A stretch of 64,000 bases of DNA from the NCBI GenBank assembly GCA_018697195.1, contig CM031878.1, positions 36,578,340 through 36,642,339 on the forward strand. Direction: 5' to 3'. A program made the translations under genes and the position numbers. This stretch comes from Certhia americana. Taxonomy: Eukaryota > Chordata > Aves > Passeriformes > Certhiidae. The notes beneath the pieces were generated by a model. That model made no database searches and was not told the DNA's origin. It was given only the letters and a program-made list of their open reading frames with translations. Positions 26,099 through 38,680 of the stretch are shown one piece after another. Each line of letters begins with the position of its first letter. The first letter of the stretch is position 1.

Positions 26099-27538
26099 TC
26101 AGGAGTGTTTACTCATCTGAGATTTTTTCCATCACTGCAGTTATGGATGAGAGAAGTAGTGCATGTGTGTATGGTCCTATCTGCAGTCACATCTTGCTCT
26201 TACTTGAGTTATGTTTTCTGTTTCAGGATTCTAGGGAGGCCTGCTAGAGTACCACATTAAATTGTCCCTTAATAATGTGCAACTGCTTTTTTTAGCATTG
26301 GCGAAACATTTTGTCATTGCTCTTTACACATCACAATTGCAAGTACAGAGCTTATGCATCCTGATCCTCGCATGTCTTTCCTTGCCTATCATTTCTGGTT
26401 TTATCATGTAGCTATAAAATATTGACAGATCTGTCTGTCCAGCAGTGAATGTATCTGCCTGGGATGCTAAACTGCAAGGTATACAAAATCAGTAGGGAAT
26501 CAGTAGGGACTGAGAAAAGTATGAGTCAGATCCTTTAACCGGTTCACATCAGCTAAAAGACTAACTTAGACAGTCATTTGTAAGTACTACTACTTCCTAC
26601 TATTTGGAAATGTTAAATTTTAAAGCTTGAAATTCACTGTCTGTTAACATTTGAAGGAGTAAACATCTATTTTAGGTCCTGCCAAACATTTAACATAAAA
26701 AGAAAATGCCAGCCAATTGAAGAAATGCAATTTTAATTCCAAAACCTTAAGGTGTTTGTGGTGTTGAATCCATAATTCACATACGATCTATAATTGTCTA
26801 TAGTTTCTTTTTTTTTTTCCTCCAAAATGATCTTTTAGGAGATTATGTAGGTGTAAAATAGTGCTATATTTTATATGCTATATTGCGGTTTTCATCACAT
26901 GTTTCTAGCACGGTAGATAAAGTAACTAATTTTTTTACTACTAGTATTGAATTAATTTATGTGCGGTACATATTTGGAAACTTGCTTTAGAACCCAGAGC
27001 AGTGAGTTTAATTCAACAGGGCTGTCTTATTTTAAATTCAGGACACCAGTGTCTCTGCTGGTAGTGAATATCTATTGATCTTTATTTTGCAAGGGATGTC
27101 TCTAGACATACATTTTTCATTAAGAATTTTAAGAAATGTCCTTAAGTGTGAATATTGCTATTTTTTTAGCAATAATTGCTTGACAATCTGAAACTAAATT
27201 GATGGCAGATGGCATTGTTAGTGAGACAAAGTGTCAGAAACTTGTTGTAATCATATTCTTTAAAAAGATTTCATTAAAAAATTAATCTATAGTGACTTTT
27301 TTTTTCTCATAAAAATTTAAATGAGTGAGTAGCTCAGGACTTACTTTTTCCTTCATTTTTGCAGACTGGTTAGAAAACTTAACTGTTTCAGGTTGTTATA
27401 CCTTTGTTCATTGGGTACTGCTGCCACATCATGAAAACATGGAGAAATTGAACTAAGAAAAGTTAAGAACTAAGAACCAGATTCTAATGCCTCTGTAACT
27501 ACTGGCAAACAAAACCATCCCAAATGCTCAGTGACAAA

Positions 27539-27576
27539 CCATGTACTTTTTAGAAATCCATGTACTTTTTAGAAAT
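27539..27576 (+). repeat. 19-bp perfect tandem duplication
   Basis: CCATGTACTTTTTAGAAAT occurs twice head to tail with no mismatch, a recent-looking slippage-type duplication. Confidence 0.95.
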
Positions 27577-28271
27577 AGTTTCTGTATCCATTTAAGTTAA
27601 GTGACCCAGTGGTGGCCAGTAAAAGCTGAGAAACCCCAGAATGTGCAGCATCCCCTCACTGAAGAGCCAGTAACACACCTAGAGGACAGCAGGTACCTCT
27701 CATTGCTGGTGTGGTCCACCTGCCTTCAGCAGGAGCTTGGCTCAGCACAGTGAACTGTTATGTGTTGCTTCCTGCCATCTATCTTCAGTGTTGTTTTATC
27801 TCTGAGGCACAGGGCCCAGCTTAAAGCCTCTCAAAGGGGCATGTGCCCAGGCATGCTTCAGGTGCTGGAATAGTATGAATACTGTGGATGGCTTCAGTAT
27901 TTTTTTTTGTGATGATGAGCTTGCTGCGCTCCATCCAGCTAGTGCTGTTTGCTAGGGATCCAGGCTTGCTGCCTTGCTGTTTCCTGCCTCTTATTGGGCC
28001 TTACAGAAGAGAGGGGGAGGGATATACTGCAGGAGGGATTTACTTCTGGCTTCCAGCCCACCTTTAAGCACCCTCCAGCAAAATGGCTTCTCTGCCTCCC
28101 GTTTGTCCCTTCCCTGCAAGCACATATGTCTGCATGACTGAAAGGTGAAAGGCCAATATCTTGCCAATTTTAATGGTCTCAGAAGCATAATAAAGAAAAT
28201 CTAGCTCTGTAGCTTTTACATGTCTGGTAGCATGCAGCAAATCACACTGTCTTTAATCCTCTCCCTGGCAC

Positions 28272-28297
28272 AACTCCCACTGACTTCAGTGGGAGTT
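28272..28297. repeat. Perfect 26-bp palindromic motif from a probable old amniote repeat
   Basis: AACTCCCACTGA, CT, TCAGTGGGAGTT: 12-bp perfect arms around two bases, followed by TTGTCTGAG. The motif class (a CCCATTGACTTCAATGGG-like core followed by AGTTTTG) recurs in reptile and bird DNA and looks like an ancient interspersed repeat. I cannot name the family with certainty. Weaker copies lie at 15924, 41291 and 57541. Confidence 0.55.
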
Positions 28298-29028
28298 TTG
28301 TCTGAGCACGACCAGAGTTAGAATTTCAGGTTTTGGTCCTGCATTAATTTTTCAACAAGAAACAGAAATGGATATTATAGATTTTCAGTTAAACATTAGG
28401 AAGACGTAAAACTGACATTCTCTATAATGTAGTAGCACAAATATGGGCAATTACCTTTTTGGCATTGTCTCATGGGAATAATACAGATGAATTACTTTAA
28501 CCCGTTCCTAACATAATTCATGAGCAGCCATATATTATAGATGCTACCTTTCAGTGACATAACTAAGTGCCACAACTAAGTGCCACAGCAGGAGAAGACT
28601 GCTTTTGCCAAAAAGGTTGTCATCATTCTTAATAAAAAGACAGCAGTCCTAATTCCACTGTCATTCATAGGAATTTTAAACCATTGTCAACAGAGTGGCT
28701 TACTCCTAGTTGATATTAAGGGGAAGGAAATTAGATCCTTGGTATTGCTATTTGTTTACTTTATCTGTTCAAATGATGCTTCATGTTTGGTTTGACTCTT
28801 TCACCCTGTCTCTGAATTTGCTTTTCTTTACATTTGTGATGAAATATCTAGTTGGAGTTTAGCACATTTTATTGGATTTAAAGTTGAGAAAAAGGGAAAA
28901 TCTCAACTGGCAAAGACAAGTAAGATGTAGAAAAATCTTTGTGGGAAAATAAATTCTTTCTGAAGACTGTGAAAGTTAAGAACTTGGAGTTTACTGAAAT
29001 TATGGTATGAATGTTATAGATAAAATTG

Positions 29029-29029
<1 letters not shown>

Positions 29030-29084
<55 letters not shown>

Positions 29085-29085
29085 G

Positions 29086-29117
<32 letters not shown>
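29030..29117. repeat. (GATA)n microsatellite
   Basis: About 22 tandem GATA units with one GATG interruption near the middle. Length polymorphism is likely. The minus-strand open frame rich in YLSI repeats is produced by this tract and is not a protein. Confidence 0.97.
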
Positions 29118-29974
29118 TGGTACAGATCTCTGGTGACTCCAGAGAATGAAATACCAATTATGCTCCTGCACTGAAGTCCAGTTATTGGTTGTGTAGTACT
29201 GCTGGTTGTAGTACTGCTGTGGTTGAATTGATAGTGGGCATTTTTCACATGTCTGCCTTTTGCAGCTTGGTCCTTTCAGACGTTTCTGTGTGTCAACATT
29301 GCAGATGCCAATTTTTAGTCTAGTCCAGTGCAATAGAGGATTGTGGCTCCTCATGGTTTGTGCTTTTGGTTTTGTTTTTTCCTGTAGATCTTTAAAGGTG
29401 AGAAGATGACTTTTGCAGATCAGTTCAGAGATACATTAGTTAGGAAAGTTTATAAGGTCATCTGCTTCAGTTGGTGCCAATATTCTACATATGTTCATTA
29501 GATTTTGTGTGGAATGACAAAACCATTTTCTACATGCTTTACAGTATCTGCTTTTATTGGTGGTCAGGAATAAGGCTATACTTTAGCAGTGCCTTTTTGA
29601 GAGTATTTGATTTTCATGCAAATCTGTTCTGATAAATCTGTTGCTAAGAAACAAGCATGACTGAATTTTTGATAAAAGAGGAAACTAGACTGAAAGTAAA
29701 TGAGTGTCATCCTAAAATACTTGAATTTAACAAGTACTAGTGCTGTTTAATCCTGACATAAAAATGACAACATCACAGGATGCCATATTGTTGATGGAAA
29801 AGGTGAGGATAGATGAGACAAGTGGTCAAGAGAGACTTGATTAAGTGTGCTAGGTAAAACTCTTTATAAAGGAGGAAGTGAGTAAATAAGCAGAAGAGAC
29901 CTATCAGAAAAGTGCGAAGGGATATATATAAAACGAAGGAAGTAGAAGAAGCAGAAATTTATAAAACATCCAAA

Positions 29975-30007
29975 CTTTATCTAGGATGTGCAGCATCCTA
30001 GATAAAG
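29975..30007 (+). repeat. Perfect inverted repeat, 14-bp arms with 5-base loop
   Basis: CTTTATCTAGGATG, loop TGCAG, then CATCCTAGATAAAG. All 14 pairs are Watson-Crick. In RNA from the + strand it would make a short stable stem. It is too short for a typical microRNA precursor. Confidence 0.9.
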
Positions 30008-33000
30008 AGAAACTGCATTGTTCAGAGCTCTGAAGAATGGAAGTAGAGATGCTTCCAGTATTTTTGCAAAATCACATTGTTGTGTCCTGACCATTTTCAA
30101 AATTAATGCATCCACTTCCAAATCTGCTGTAGTAAAACTGCCAGATTTTGTAGTATGGCCACTTCTGGAGTGGCTGATCTAGCTGATACATTGCAAATAG
30201 GTTTAAGCATGTGGCATTTTCCTGCTTCCCATAGCAGCAATTTCAAGGAAAGCTGGCAGGAAAGAGTGACAGGAGGAATCTCCAGCAGATGAGGCATCAT
30301 GTGGCAGGGAGGAGGAGGTGTCTGTAAATGGCAGTAGAGGTTTATCATACAGAGACAAGATAGTCAATTTGTGCAGCTAATCCTATAGCTTGTGAGTGAT
30401 GCTGCTGGAACAGAAATTTTACATGTTTCCCTTCTATATATGAGTGTCATTTGCCCCACTGTAGTAATTTTTAGATCTGCATTTTAAGAGGATTTTGAGT
30501 ATGTAAAGCTTTACTGCCTTAGGAGTTGTGCTTTGGGAAGGAAAGATGTTGGAAGACGATTCTGCATCTTTTATCTGAAGATGTTTCAGCAGGGATATTC
30601 CTCCAAACAGCCTGTTATGCTTCCTACCATCTCCAAAGGTGAACTGTTCCATGAACAGTGTCCAAAAGATCTAATTGAGCATAATCCAGAAATCTATACC
30701 AATGGAAAATGCCTGCTTTTTTTTTCCTTATGATTTCTTAGAGGTGCACAGAAGTGCTGGAGTGGGCTAGTATGGTAAGACCGTTCCAAATACTTTACCT
30801 GAATATCATGAGTATTTTTCATGGCCCATTATTTTTGAGCACCAAAAAAACTTCATAGAAAAAGATTCTTGAAAAAGAGACTATCAAGTTTTGGCTGAGC
30901 ACGGCCTGTGATCTGTTTGAAGGCCTGGGGTATGTATGTTGCTGAGTGCTGTGGGCACAGATTCTGTAGAGAAATGGCTGCTGTTGGATAGACACAGAGG
31001 AGTAAGTGTCAGTGTTGCTAAATCTAATATAAATTGGAATGAAATGTCAGGTTTTAATGTTCAGGAAGAAAAGTTAGCCTCACTTTGTGCTCACTGAGGG
31101 CTATTTTGGGACAGATTGTCTTCTGCACAAAAGTCCTCTACCTCTTCCAAAGCCCAGCTACTACCTTTGTAATACGTGGAAAATTGGCACCATCAGCACC
31201 AAAACCTGTTCACCTAAGGTGAAAGCAAACTTCTTTTCAGGGAATATATAGGAGAGTTAGTTAGTTCACCACCTTCCCATGCCCTTCTCTTCATGTGTAG
31301 GTAGGCCTTTGTATTTAATTTTTGAACCCTATTTTCCAGGATGAGAAGTGTTTGGAGATGAAGAGGAGACAGTCCACATCAGTGCAAGTTCTAAACAGCT
31401 CTATTTGGGCTGTAAGCTCAGTAAGAGCTTAGTGAATAGCAAAACCAGATTTCTGCAGATGTTGTTTACAATTTGAGCGTGATGTTTGGGTTGATTTAGT
31501 TTTGCTTTTTTGTAGCTTGTCAGGTTTAAGGTTAGCTAATCGGGTTGTAAATCAAAAACTGTTTGGAAGCTGTTATGCTGGAATGCTTGTTGAGAACAAA
31601 TTCAGAGATATATTTCACTGTAGTGTTGATTTCATAACCTATGCAAATGCTGGGGGCCTTTAATAGTCTTGCACTGATAGAAAGTATGAAATTATGTAAG
31701 ACTTTGTGTTACTATGTCATGTAATTAACACTTCCACTAATGAAAGTTTTTTAGAAGCAATAAAGGGAAATATCCCACTGAAATAAATTGTATGTAAATA
31801 ATGCTGTTAAACAATGTGTGTTCTAGTAGAATAACCCACTGTGTAGTAGAGCACTGGTGTTCTTCTCACCCAACTAAACCTATCTTTATTCTGTAGGCTG
31901 GAAAAGGGACCTACTAATGTACGGAAATATAAGTCACTGGGCTATGATGTGTATTTGTTAAACTCTGTGCTTCCTTCAAGTTTTGAATAGACATAAATTA
32001 ACATTTGAAGACCTAAGGTGTTTCCTATAAGATCACTCATAGTCTACCTTTTTGTCATTATGGTAGGTTAGGAATGAAAGAACACCTGGGAGATTCTTCC
32101 CTGTCCTAAATCTGTATAAATTATACCTGTATCTTTTCCAAGTGACTTTTTTTTTCATGTGGCTTTAAGAACTCCAGAAGTGGAGATTTCTGAGTCTTCT
32201 ATGAGCAATTGCAGTGCTCATGAAAGCAAGACCTATTCCAAAGTTCATGAGGATCTGTTCCTGGGGATATACTCCAAAGTTCTTACCTTAGTCTTTCTTA
32301 CTGCATTTCTGTCATGGAAATTTTTGCTCCTGTTTGGCAAAGGCATGCAATAAAATTGTAACCATGCATTGGAAGGCTACCAAAGTCATGATCGTTCTTC
32401 ACAGGGCACATCACCTGAGCTGCAGATATGGCAGATGTGTCCACAAATCAGTGGACAGCTGTACAGCCACCATTCATCCTATATCTGAGGAGGGCTATGA
32501 GTCCCAAAGGGCTCCATGGTTTGACATCTGGGGCTGCCAGTTGCTCCCAGGTTCTGATCATGACTTTGACAGAGATCCCACCTTCAGTGCTGGGTAATTC
32601 AATGCCAAAGTGCTCTTCCTGTTGCCTCCAAATCAAAAATAATAGTAGCACATACCACATCGTGGATGATCTACTTGGATTTCTTGTTTATGGTGCATAA
32701 GAATGCATTCCAGATTGCAGTTAGGTCTGTTACACAAATGCCTTCCATTCTGGCTGAAAGGGAAAAAGAAATCAGGAACCTTTGTGATGCAGATTGAGGT
32801 TTTGCTGATGGTATCCCTGGGAAGAGCTGGCCCTGGAGTGAAGCCAGGGCAGAGGGGTTAGGCACCTTTCATCCTGTCCAGACAATACTATTAAATTCAG
32901 TATGTGTTAGACACCTCATTCCTTTTCCTACAGGGCTTTGGAGTACTGCAAAGAAGGTTTCTTGGGTGAACTGTTTTGCCAGTCTGCCCCAGATCAAGAC

Positions 33001-34447
33001 ACCAGTCTTTATCCCTGTGACCTGTAGGTTGCATGACTTTCAGGAGTCACTTGCGTTATGACGGGGTTCCCAAGGCTATCCTAGGCAGTCCTTCCTTGCA
33101 GAAACAATTGCTCTAGGCTTGTGTGTGAGGGGATGAAGGGATACATGGATACAGGGGAGTATAGAGGAGGTTGTGAGAAGAAAGGCAGCTGAAAGGAACT
33201 GATTGTGATTCTTTCACAGTCACGCACCAGAATAAAACCCAAGCAAACAAATATGCAGCTGTGGCTCTTAGACTCAAAGCCAGAACAAAAAGCCCTGATG
33301 AAATATTGAGTGGCTAAAATCTGTGCATACTCATGTCAATGAAAATTACCCAGATTGTAGGTTTGTTTCTCTGTAGAGGAGCTAGGCATTTGAAATAGTT
33401 TTTCTTGCAAGATGAACATGTGTTTTAGGGAAAAGGCATCTTGACACCTAGAAACTGTGGAAATTGGTACTGTAAAGCTAAATGATATACCTGTTGTTTC
33501 ATTAGACTCAAAGGTATGCATTACTTAAATTATTCCATGTGTGAATGAAGATAATCTAACATGTAGATCATTTGCTGTGTATGAAAGTGATGCAGTGATA
33601 ACCAAACAATTTAGGCTTCTTGTGAAGCTGCAACAAATGAGAAAAAGTGAAACACAGAATTTTCACATGAAAACAATGGCATGTGGCAAAATACCTTTTT
33701 TCCTTGATTACCCAAACAAAACAATTCACCACTGAATTGGTCTAATTTTATCACGATTTTCACACTGTTTTCTCCACTTTATTTTGCAATAGTTGAACAG
33801 ATTCCTAATGGTTGCTTCTTAAGTCTAAACCCTGGTTTTCTGCTCTCCTTTGAGACACCTTCAAGAAGCCTTCATTTTTGTTATTCAGAGAATGTTAGAA
33901 ATACATGCTGGGGGGGGGGAAACAGAGGCATTTGTCTGTTGGATGTGAAGATGTTCTCCAGTTCTCTGGGTTCTCCTTACTTCCTGGGAGCATCACCTTG
34001 GATGGGAACTGAACTTCTTGGGCAGTGTCAAAAGGTTTTTCTCACCTCATATGTCAAGAAGCAACACAGTACAAGCTTAAACAAGCACTGGGGGGTGTAA
34101 ATCATTTAAACAGATTGATGATACCTGTCAGAAGATGTGAAATTGTTTATCCTCTAAACACTAAAGCCTGGCAAGTCTCAGTTTTCTGAGTCACAGACTT
34201 AATGTGTGACAGTGTGGGTTTTGGCTCAGTGTACTGTTCTGGGATGGAAGGACATGCACTCTTTGATCTGTGAAGGGCAATATGCTTTAGCAGGTTGGAC
34301 TCGGGTATAATGCTTATCAGGGTGATCTTGTGAGTTTTTTTCACCACAAACAAAGGAGGATTAACCCCCTAATACTCATTTTGCAACAGCATGTGACTGT
34401 GACTGTAGAGATGACTACACAAAGGCTAAGACTAATGGCTGTTGTCT

Positions 34448-34942
34448 GGGGATGGGATGGGATGGGATGGGATGGGATGGGATGGGATGGGATGGGATGG
34501 GATGGGATAGGATGGGATGGGATNNNNNNNNNNNNNNNNNNNNNNNNNNNNNNNNNNNNNNNNNNNNNNNNNNNNNNNNNNNNNNNNNNNNNNNNNNNNN
34601 NNNNNNNNNNNNNNNNNNNNNNNNNNNNNNNNNNNNNNNNNNNNNNNNNNNNNNNNNNNNNNNNNNNNNNNNNNNNNNNNNNNNNNNNNNNNNNNNNNNN
34701 NNNNNNNNNNNNNNNNNNNNNNNNNNNNNNNNNNNNNNNNNNNNNNNNNNNNNNNNNNNNNNNNNNNNNNNNNNNNNNNNNNNNNNNNNNNNNNNNNNNN
34801 NNNNNNNNNNNNNNNNNNNNNNNNNNNNNNNNNNNNNNNNNNNNNNNNNNNNNNNNNNNNNNNNNNNNNNNNNNNNNNNNNNNNNNNNNNNNNNNGGATG
34901 GGATGGGATGGGATGGGATGGGATGGGATGGGATGGGATGGG
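34448..34942. repeat. (GGGAT)n tandem repeat interrupted by an assembly gap
   Basis: Perfect pentamer units run from 34448 to 34523, with one GATAG variant at about 34507. N occupies 34524-34895 (372 bases). The same repeat in the same orientation resumes at 34896 and ends at 34942. The assembly evidently failed to cross the tract, so its true length is unknown. Runs of GGG separated by two bases meet the usual pattern for G-quadruplex formation on the + (NTRK2 sense) strand. Confidence 0.95.
34524..34895. other. Assembly gap (N run)
   Basis: 372 undetermined bases inside the GGGAT tract. Open frames spanning it are artefacts of translating N. Confidence 0.99.
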
Positions 34943-35197
34943 GATATGAGACAGGAAAGCTCAAGGTGGGTAGAAGCAAGGTGTGCTATTGCTCCACACA
35001 GATGAACTGCTGACAAAACATGGGAGTGCCTTGCCTTGAGCTCTCTCTCATTACAAGCATTGGCAATTGCAGAGCAAAGACCACAGTTTTAATAAGTCCA
35101 CTCTAGATTAGCATAACAATCTGACTTGACTTTGAACAGTTCTACCAAGAAAAGCAAGACTAAACTTGTTTCTCTTTGGAAATGTATTCAGTCTTCA

Positions 35198-35233
35198 TTT
35201 GGTTGGTTGGTTGGTTGGTTGGTTGGTTGGTTT
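35198..35233. repeat. (GGTT)n microsatellite
   Basis: About eight tandem GGTT units followed by a T/G-rich tail. It is a simple repeat 256 bases after the GGGAT tract. Confidence 0.95.
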
Positions 35234-36315
35234 GGTTTTGTTTTTTTTTCTTGAGTTGTATTTACACCTTTTAATTCAATTCCCTATAGTCAACATACTC
35301 CATTTTAAGAGACCAATAGTATAAAATATTTTTTCTATAATTGCTTTCTATTGTGCTGGCTTTCTTATCCAGTCTAACAGAATTGCATGAACATGATTTG
35401 GTACCACAGTTTCTGAACTTGGGAATACAAAGTAATATTTGAAGTAAAACTTAACACCTTAGTCAGAAAAGAAGTATGCCAAGCTGTGATTGATTACTTG
35501 TCTACCAGAGGGAGTAAAAGATAAGATCACAATTTTTAGAGTAAAGCTGAAAAGGTGTCTCTTCTCATGAGAAATTTGGCTCTGGCTTTGATAACAGGAA
35601 GAATTGAATATCTGCTCTTGCTGAAGCATAGCACTTTCATTTCAGTCATGCAGAAAATATAAAAAATCTACCACAAACATGGGAATCTTACAGGACAGGA
35701 AATCATGTGTAATTTCTTCTTGGAACAATGTATTTACCTAGTGAAAAAATACACTCCTCCCAAAAGGAAAAAGGGAGAAGATTCAGTATGGCCTTGGAAT
35801 TTAACAGAGGTGCTGACTGATATGACATGCATTCACTGTTGTGCTTTTAACTTGATAGCATGATGTTACCAGGTCCTGGCACACACTGGTCCCTGTTCCC
35901 AGGGGAACTAAGAGCCAATGCTAGTGCAAGGTCCATTGAGAAACAATTCTAGGAATGCGTGTAATTTTTCATGGAAGGAACTATGTTTATTAAGGCATCA
36001 CAGCACAAAATCATCTCTATAAATACTGTTTTTTACACGAGCTGCTTCCTAACAGTTGAGTATGTAGATGCATCCTTGGAAGTACACAACTCCAAACACA
36101 AAGCTAAAATCAGGGTGGGGTTTGTGATATTTTGTTACCCCTGTTGTCTTATGTCTTAATGGCCTAAGCCATTAGTAGTGACTTCAGGGATAATTGGAGT
36201 GATGTGCGTTGCACAGAAATGTGTTGTGCAAATGTAGCTCCAACAAATAGCAGTGTAGATAGGTCTTGGCAGCATGCATGTTAAAACTGCATTAACTCTG
36301 ATGGTGATAGAAGTA

Positions 36316-36735
36316 TAATGAATCATAGAATACAGTCATAGAATGGCTTGGGTTGGAAGGGACCTTAAAGGTAACCCAGTTGCCCACTTACCATGGGCAG
36401 GGACACCTTTCACAAGACCAGGTTGGTCAGAGCCATCCAGCCTGACCTTGAACAGTTCCAGGGATGGGGCATTTGTAGCTTCTCTGGGCAATCGGTTCCA
36501 GTGCCTCACCATCCTCACAGTAAAGAATTTCTTCCTAATATCTAATTTAATCCTACTGCCTTTCAGTTTGAAGCCTTTGGCCCTTGTCCTGTCACTACAT
36601 GCTCTTGTAAATATCTTTCTTATTGGCTCCCTTCAGGTACTGGAAGGATGCAATAAAACTACCGTGAAGCCTTCTGTTTTGCACGCTGCACAATCCCAAT
36701 TTCCTTGGCTTTTCTTATCATGAAAGGCTGTGTAC
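36316..36735 (-). mobile_element. CR1 LINE 3'-end copy, antisense to NTRK2
   Basis: This is the best-preserved CR1 in the window. Two CATAGAAT octamers at 36324-36331 and 36337-36344 are the complement of the CR1 terminal ATTCTATG repeats. They are followed by GGCTTGGGTTGGAAGGGACC, a CACTTACCATGGGCAGGGAC block, CCAGCCTGACCTTGAACA, and a segment around AAGAATTTCTTCCTAATATC. The copy is 5'-truncated at about 36735. Apparent ORFs on both strands here are by-products of the repeat. Confidence 0.93.
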
Positions 36736-37203
36736 AATAATCATGAATCTCCTTTGCCTGTTCAAAAATAGCACCTTGAAAATAATAGAATTAAAATTTT
36801 ATTTCTTAACTAGGGAAACTCAGATTTTTTGGCACCACCAAGGTAAAGTACAGTGCAGATATACACTGTTCAAGAGATAGCACTGTTCTCTTTGGGATGT
36901 GTGGTAAGTGAAGTTTGCTGTTTCTGCCTGTCCCCATATTATGTGCTGAGGAAAATTCCCTGCCCAGCTGTTGGAGACATTTTGTTTTTATTATGGCTCA
37001 TCATTTTCAAATAGTATTGATTTTCTTATGTATCACAACTTTTTTAGAGAGCTGACAGGGGTTTTTGTACACAAATGGGATTTTTCTTGAGCTAGGTGAT
37101 GTGGAATAGACAAGACTTTAAATACCAAATAGAAGAGAAATTCATCTCTGTGGTGGATAGCCCACATCTTCCCCAAAGCAGCCTACAGATTCTTGTCTGG
37201 CTC

Positions 37204-37227
37204 CAACTTTTCTTCTAAGAAAAGTTG
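37204..37227. repeat. Perfect inverted repeat, 11-bp arms with 2-base loop
   Basis: CAACTTTTCTT and AAGAAAAGTTG are separated by CT. The stem is AT-rich, with no further context to suggest a role. Confidence 0.85.
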
Positions 37228-38534
37228 TCTAAAAATGAAATCAAGGGAAGATTCTTGGCAGCCCACTGGAAGGTAGAGAAGGTCTCTGCAGTCTTCCTAA
37301 AAGCTTAAGCCAACTGTGAATCTGCTCTTAGCAATAGCAATGACTACTGATAACCCATAATTTTTGCTCCAACCTATTACATTTGTTCTAAAATTTTCAG
37401 ATTTATGGTGTAAAACAAAGAGGAGACTTTATAAAAACCAGAGGTATTAGCAGGTGACTGAGTGTAATTACCATACTTTTTCTACTTTGACAAGTAATTC
37501 GCTGACTGCATTTCATGTGGATGAAACCACACTCTAAGGTGCTTCAAGAAATTACCCTTCATTTTTTGCACAGAGGCCACTCAGAAAAGGGCAGCTCTTA
37601 TTTCTTGTCATCACAGGTGATAGTCTCATCTTGCATCCTGGAAATGGTTTTACATTACTTGAATATCATGGCCAGCTGCAGGGCTGGCTGGTCTGTAACT
37701 GTAATGTGGCTTAGTGCACTCAAAAAATTAAATGCAACTTTCTGATGAGTAGATAGTCTAGCAAATAAACAAGTATGGAAATGGTATATGTAAAAGTTTG
37801 CTCACATTGATAAAAAGGTCAGGAAGGGGGTAGTTTGAAAGGATGTGAGCTCAGCTGCCTCTGATATACAAAAAAATCCATCTGATGGGTTCTAATTGTC
37901 TTAATTAGAGAAGAAATAGACAGGAAAGAGGATTCTTGAATGCATACAACTATTCACAAAGAACATTCCATGAGATGTTTTTTTGCTTTTAACACAGATC
38001 ACAGAGTGATACAGCAATAAGGTTCCTAGGGTTGAATTTTTCTTAAACTGTTCTTTACTGCCAGGAATTGGGGGGAAACTCACCTTATTTTCCATATTTC
38101 CCTCACCTACCTTAGAGAGCTGCATGTATTTGGAACCTGCTTCATACCACACAGAAAACTAGCTTTTACCAGTTAAGCTAATTGAATAGATTTACAGAAC
38201 AGTTGTCTGCTTTTCACCTGCAGCACTTTGCAGTTTATACTGGTTGAAAATAGTAGTTCACCATACAAAATTGCATCCTGAAGATGAAATTATTCAATGA
38301 AGAGACTGAGTTCCCTAGTCATTATCCCACTTAAATGTCTTGCAATGTAATTACCATTGCCATAATGTGTAATGGTCACTTTTCCTTGCCATCACTGCCT
38401 GTATGGTGGAAGGAAACAATGACAGAAGAGCCTCCTCCTGTGCAGCAGAGAACAGCAGGACTGAAAAGGACTTAAAGACATGCATCTCTTAAGATTCAGA
38501 GCTTAGAGAATTTCCCTATTTGCTGTGAGAAAAG

Positions 38535-38680
38535 GCATTTGATCCTCATACTAAAGTACATTAGTGCAAAAGTATTTTGTTTTCCCAAGAAAATAAAAAT
38601 ACTAATCAGCCTGCTTTTTTTGAGAAACAAGTTGAGATTAAGAAAGTTTAGAGATGTAAGGGTGGTATCTATCAAAAACT
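38535..38680 (+). repeat. Local direct duplication, copy 1 (upstream of juxtamembrane exon)
   Basis: This block from GCATTT to ATCAAAAACT is nearly identical to 42001-42147 in the same orientation. By eye the differences are about five substitutions, a 4-base and a 6-base indel, a T-run length change (T7 versus T10) and one A. The flanks beyond these limits do not match. The block resembles no named repeat I know. Confidence 0.92.

Noticed and set aside
29030..29117. CRISPR-like array
   Set aside because: It is a tetranucleotide microsatellite with no spacers, in a vertebrate intron.
28878..29354. 158-codon minus-strand frame with a YLSI-repeat stretch
   Set aside because: The repeated part is the GATA microsatellite and the flanks show no protein features.
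34448..34942. Interstitial telomeric repeat
   Set aside because: The unit is GGGAT (5 bases), not the vertebrate telomere unit TTAGGG.
34330..35016. Long open frames rich in DGMGW or IPSHP repeats
   Set aside because: They are translations of the GGGAT tandem repeat and of the N gap, not proteins.
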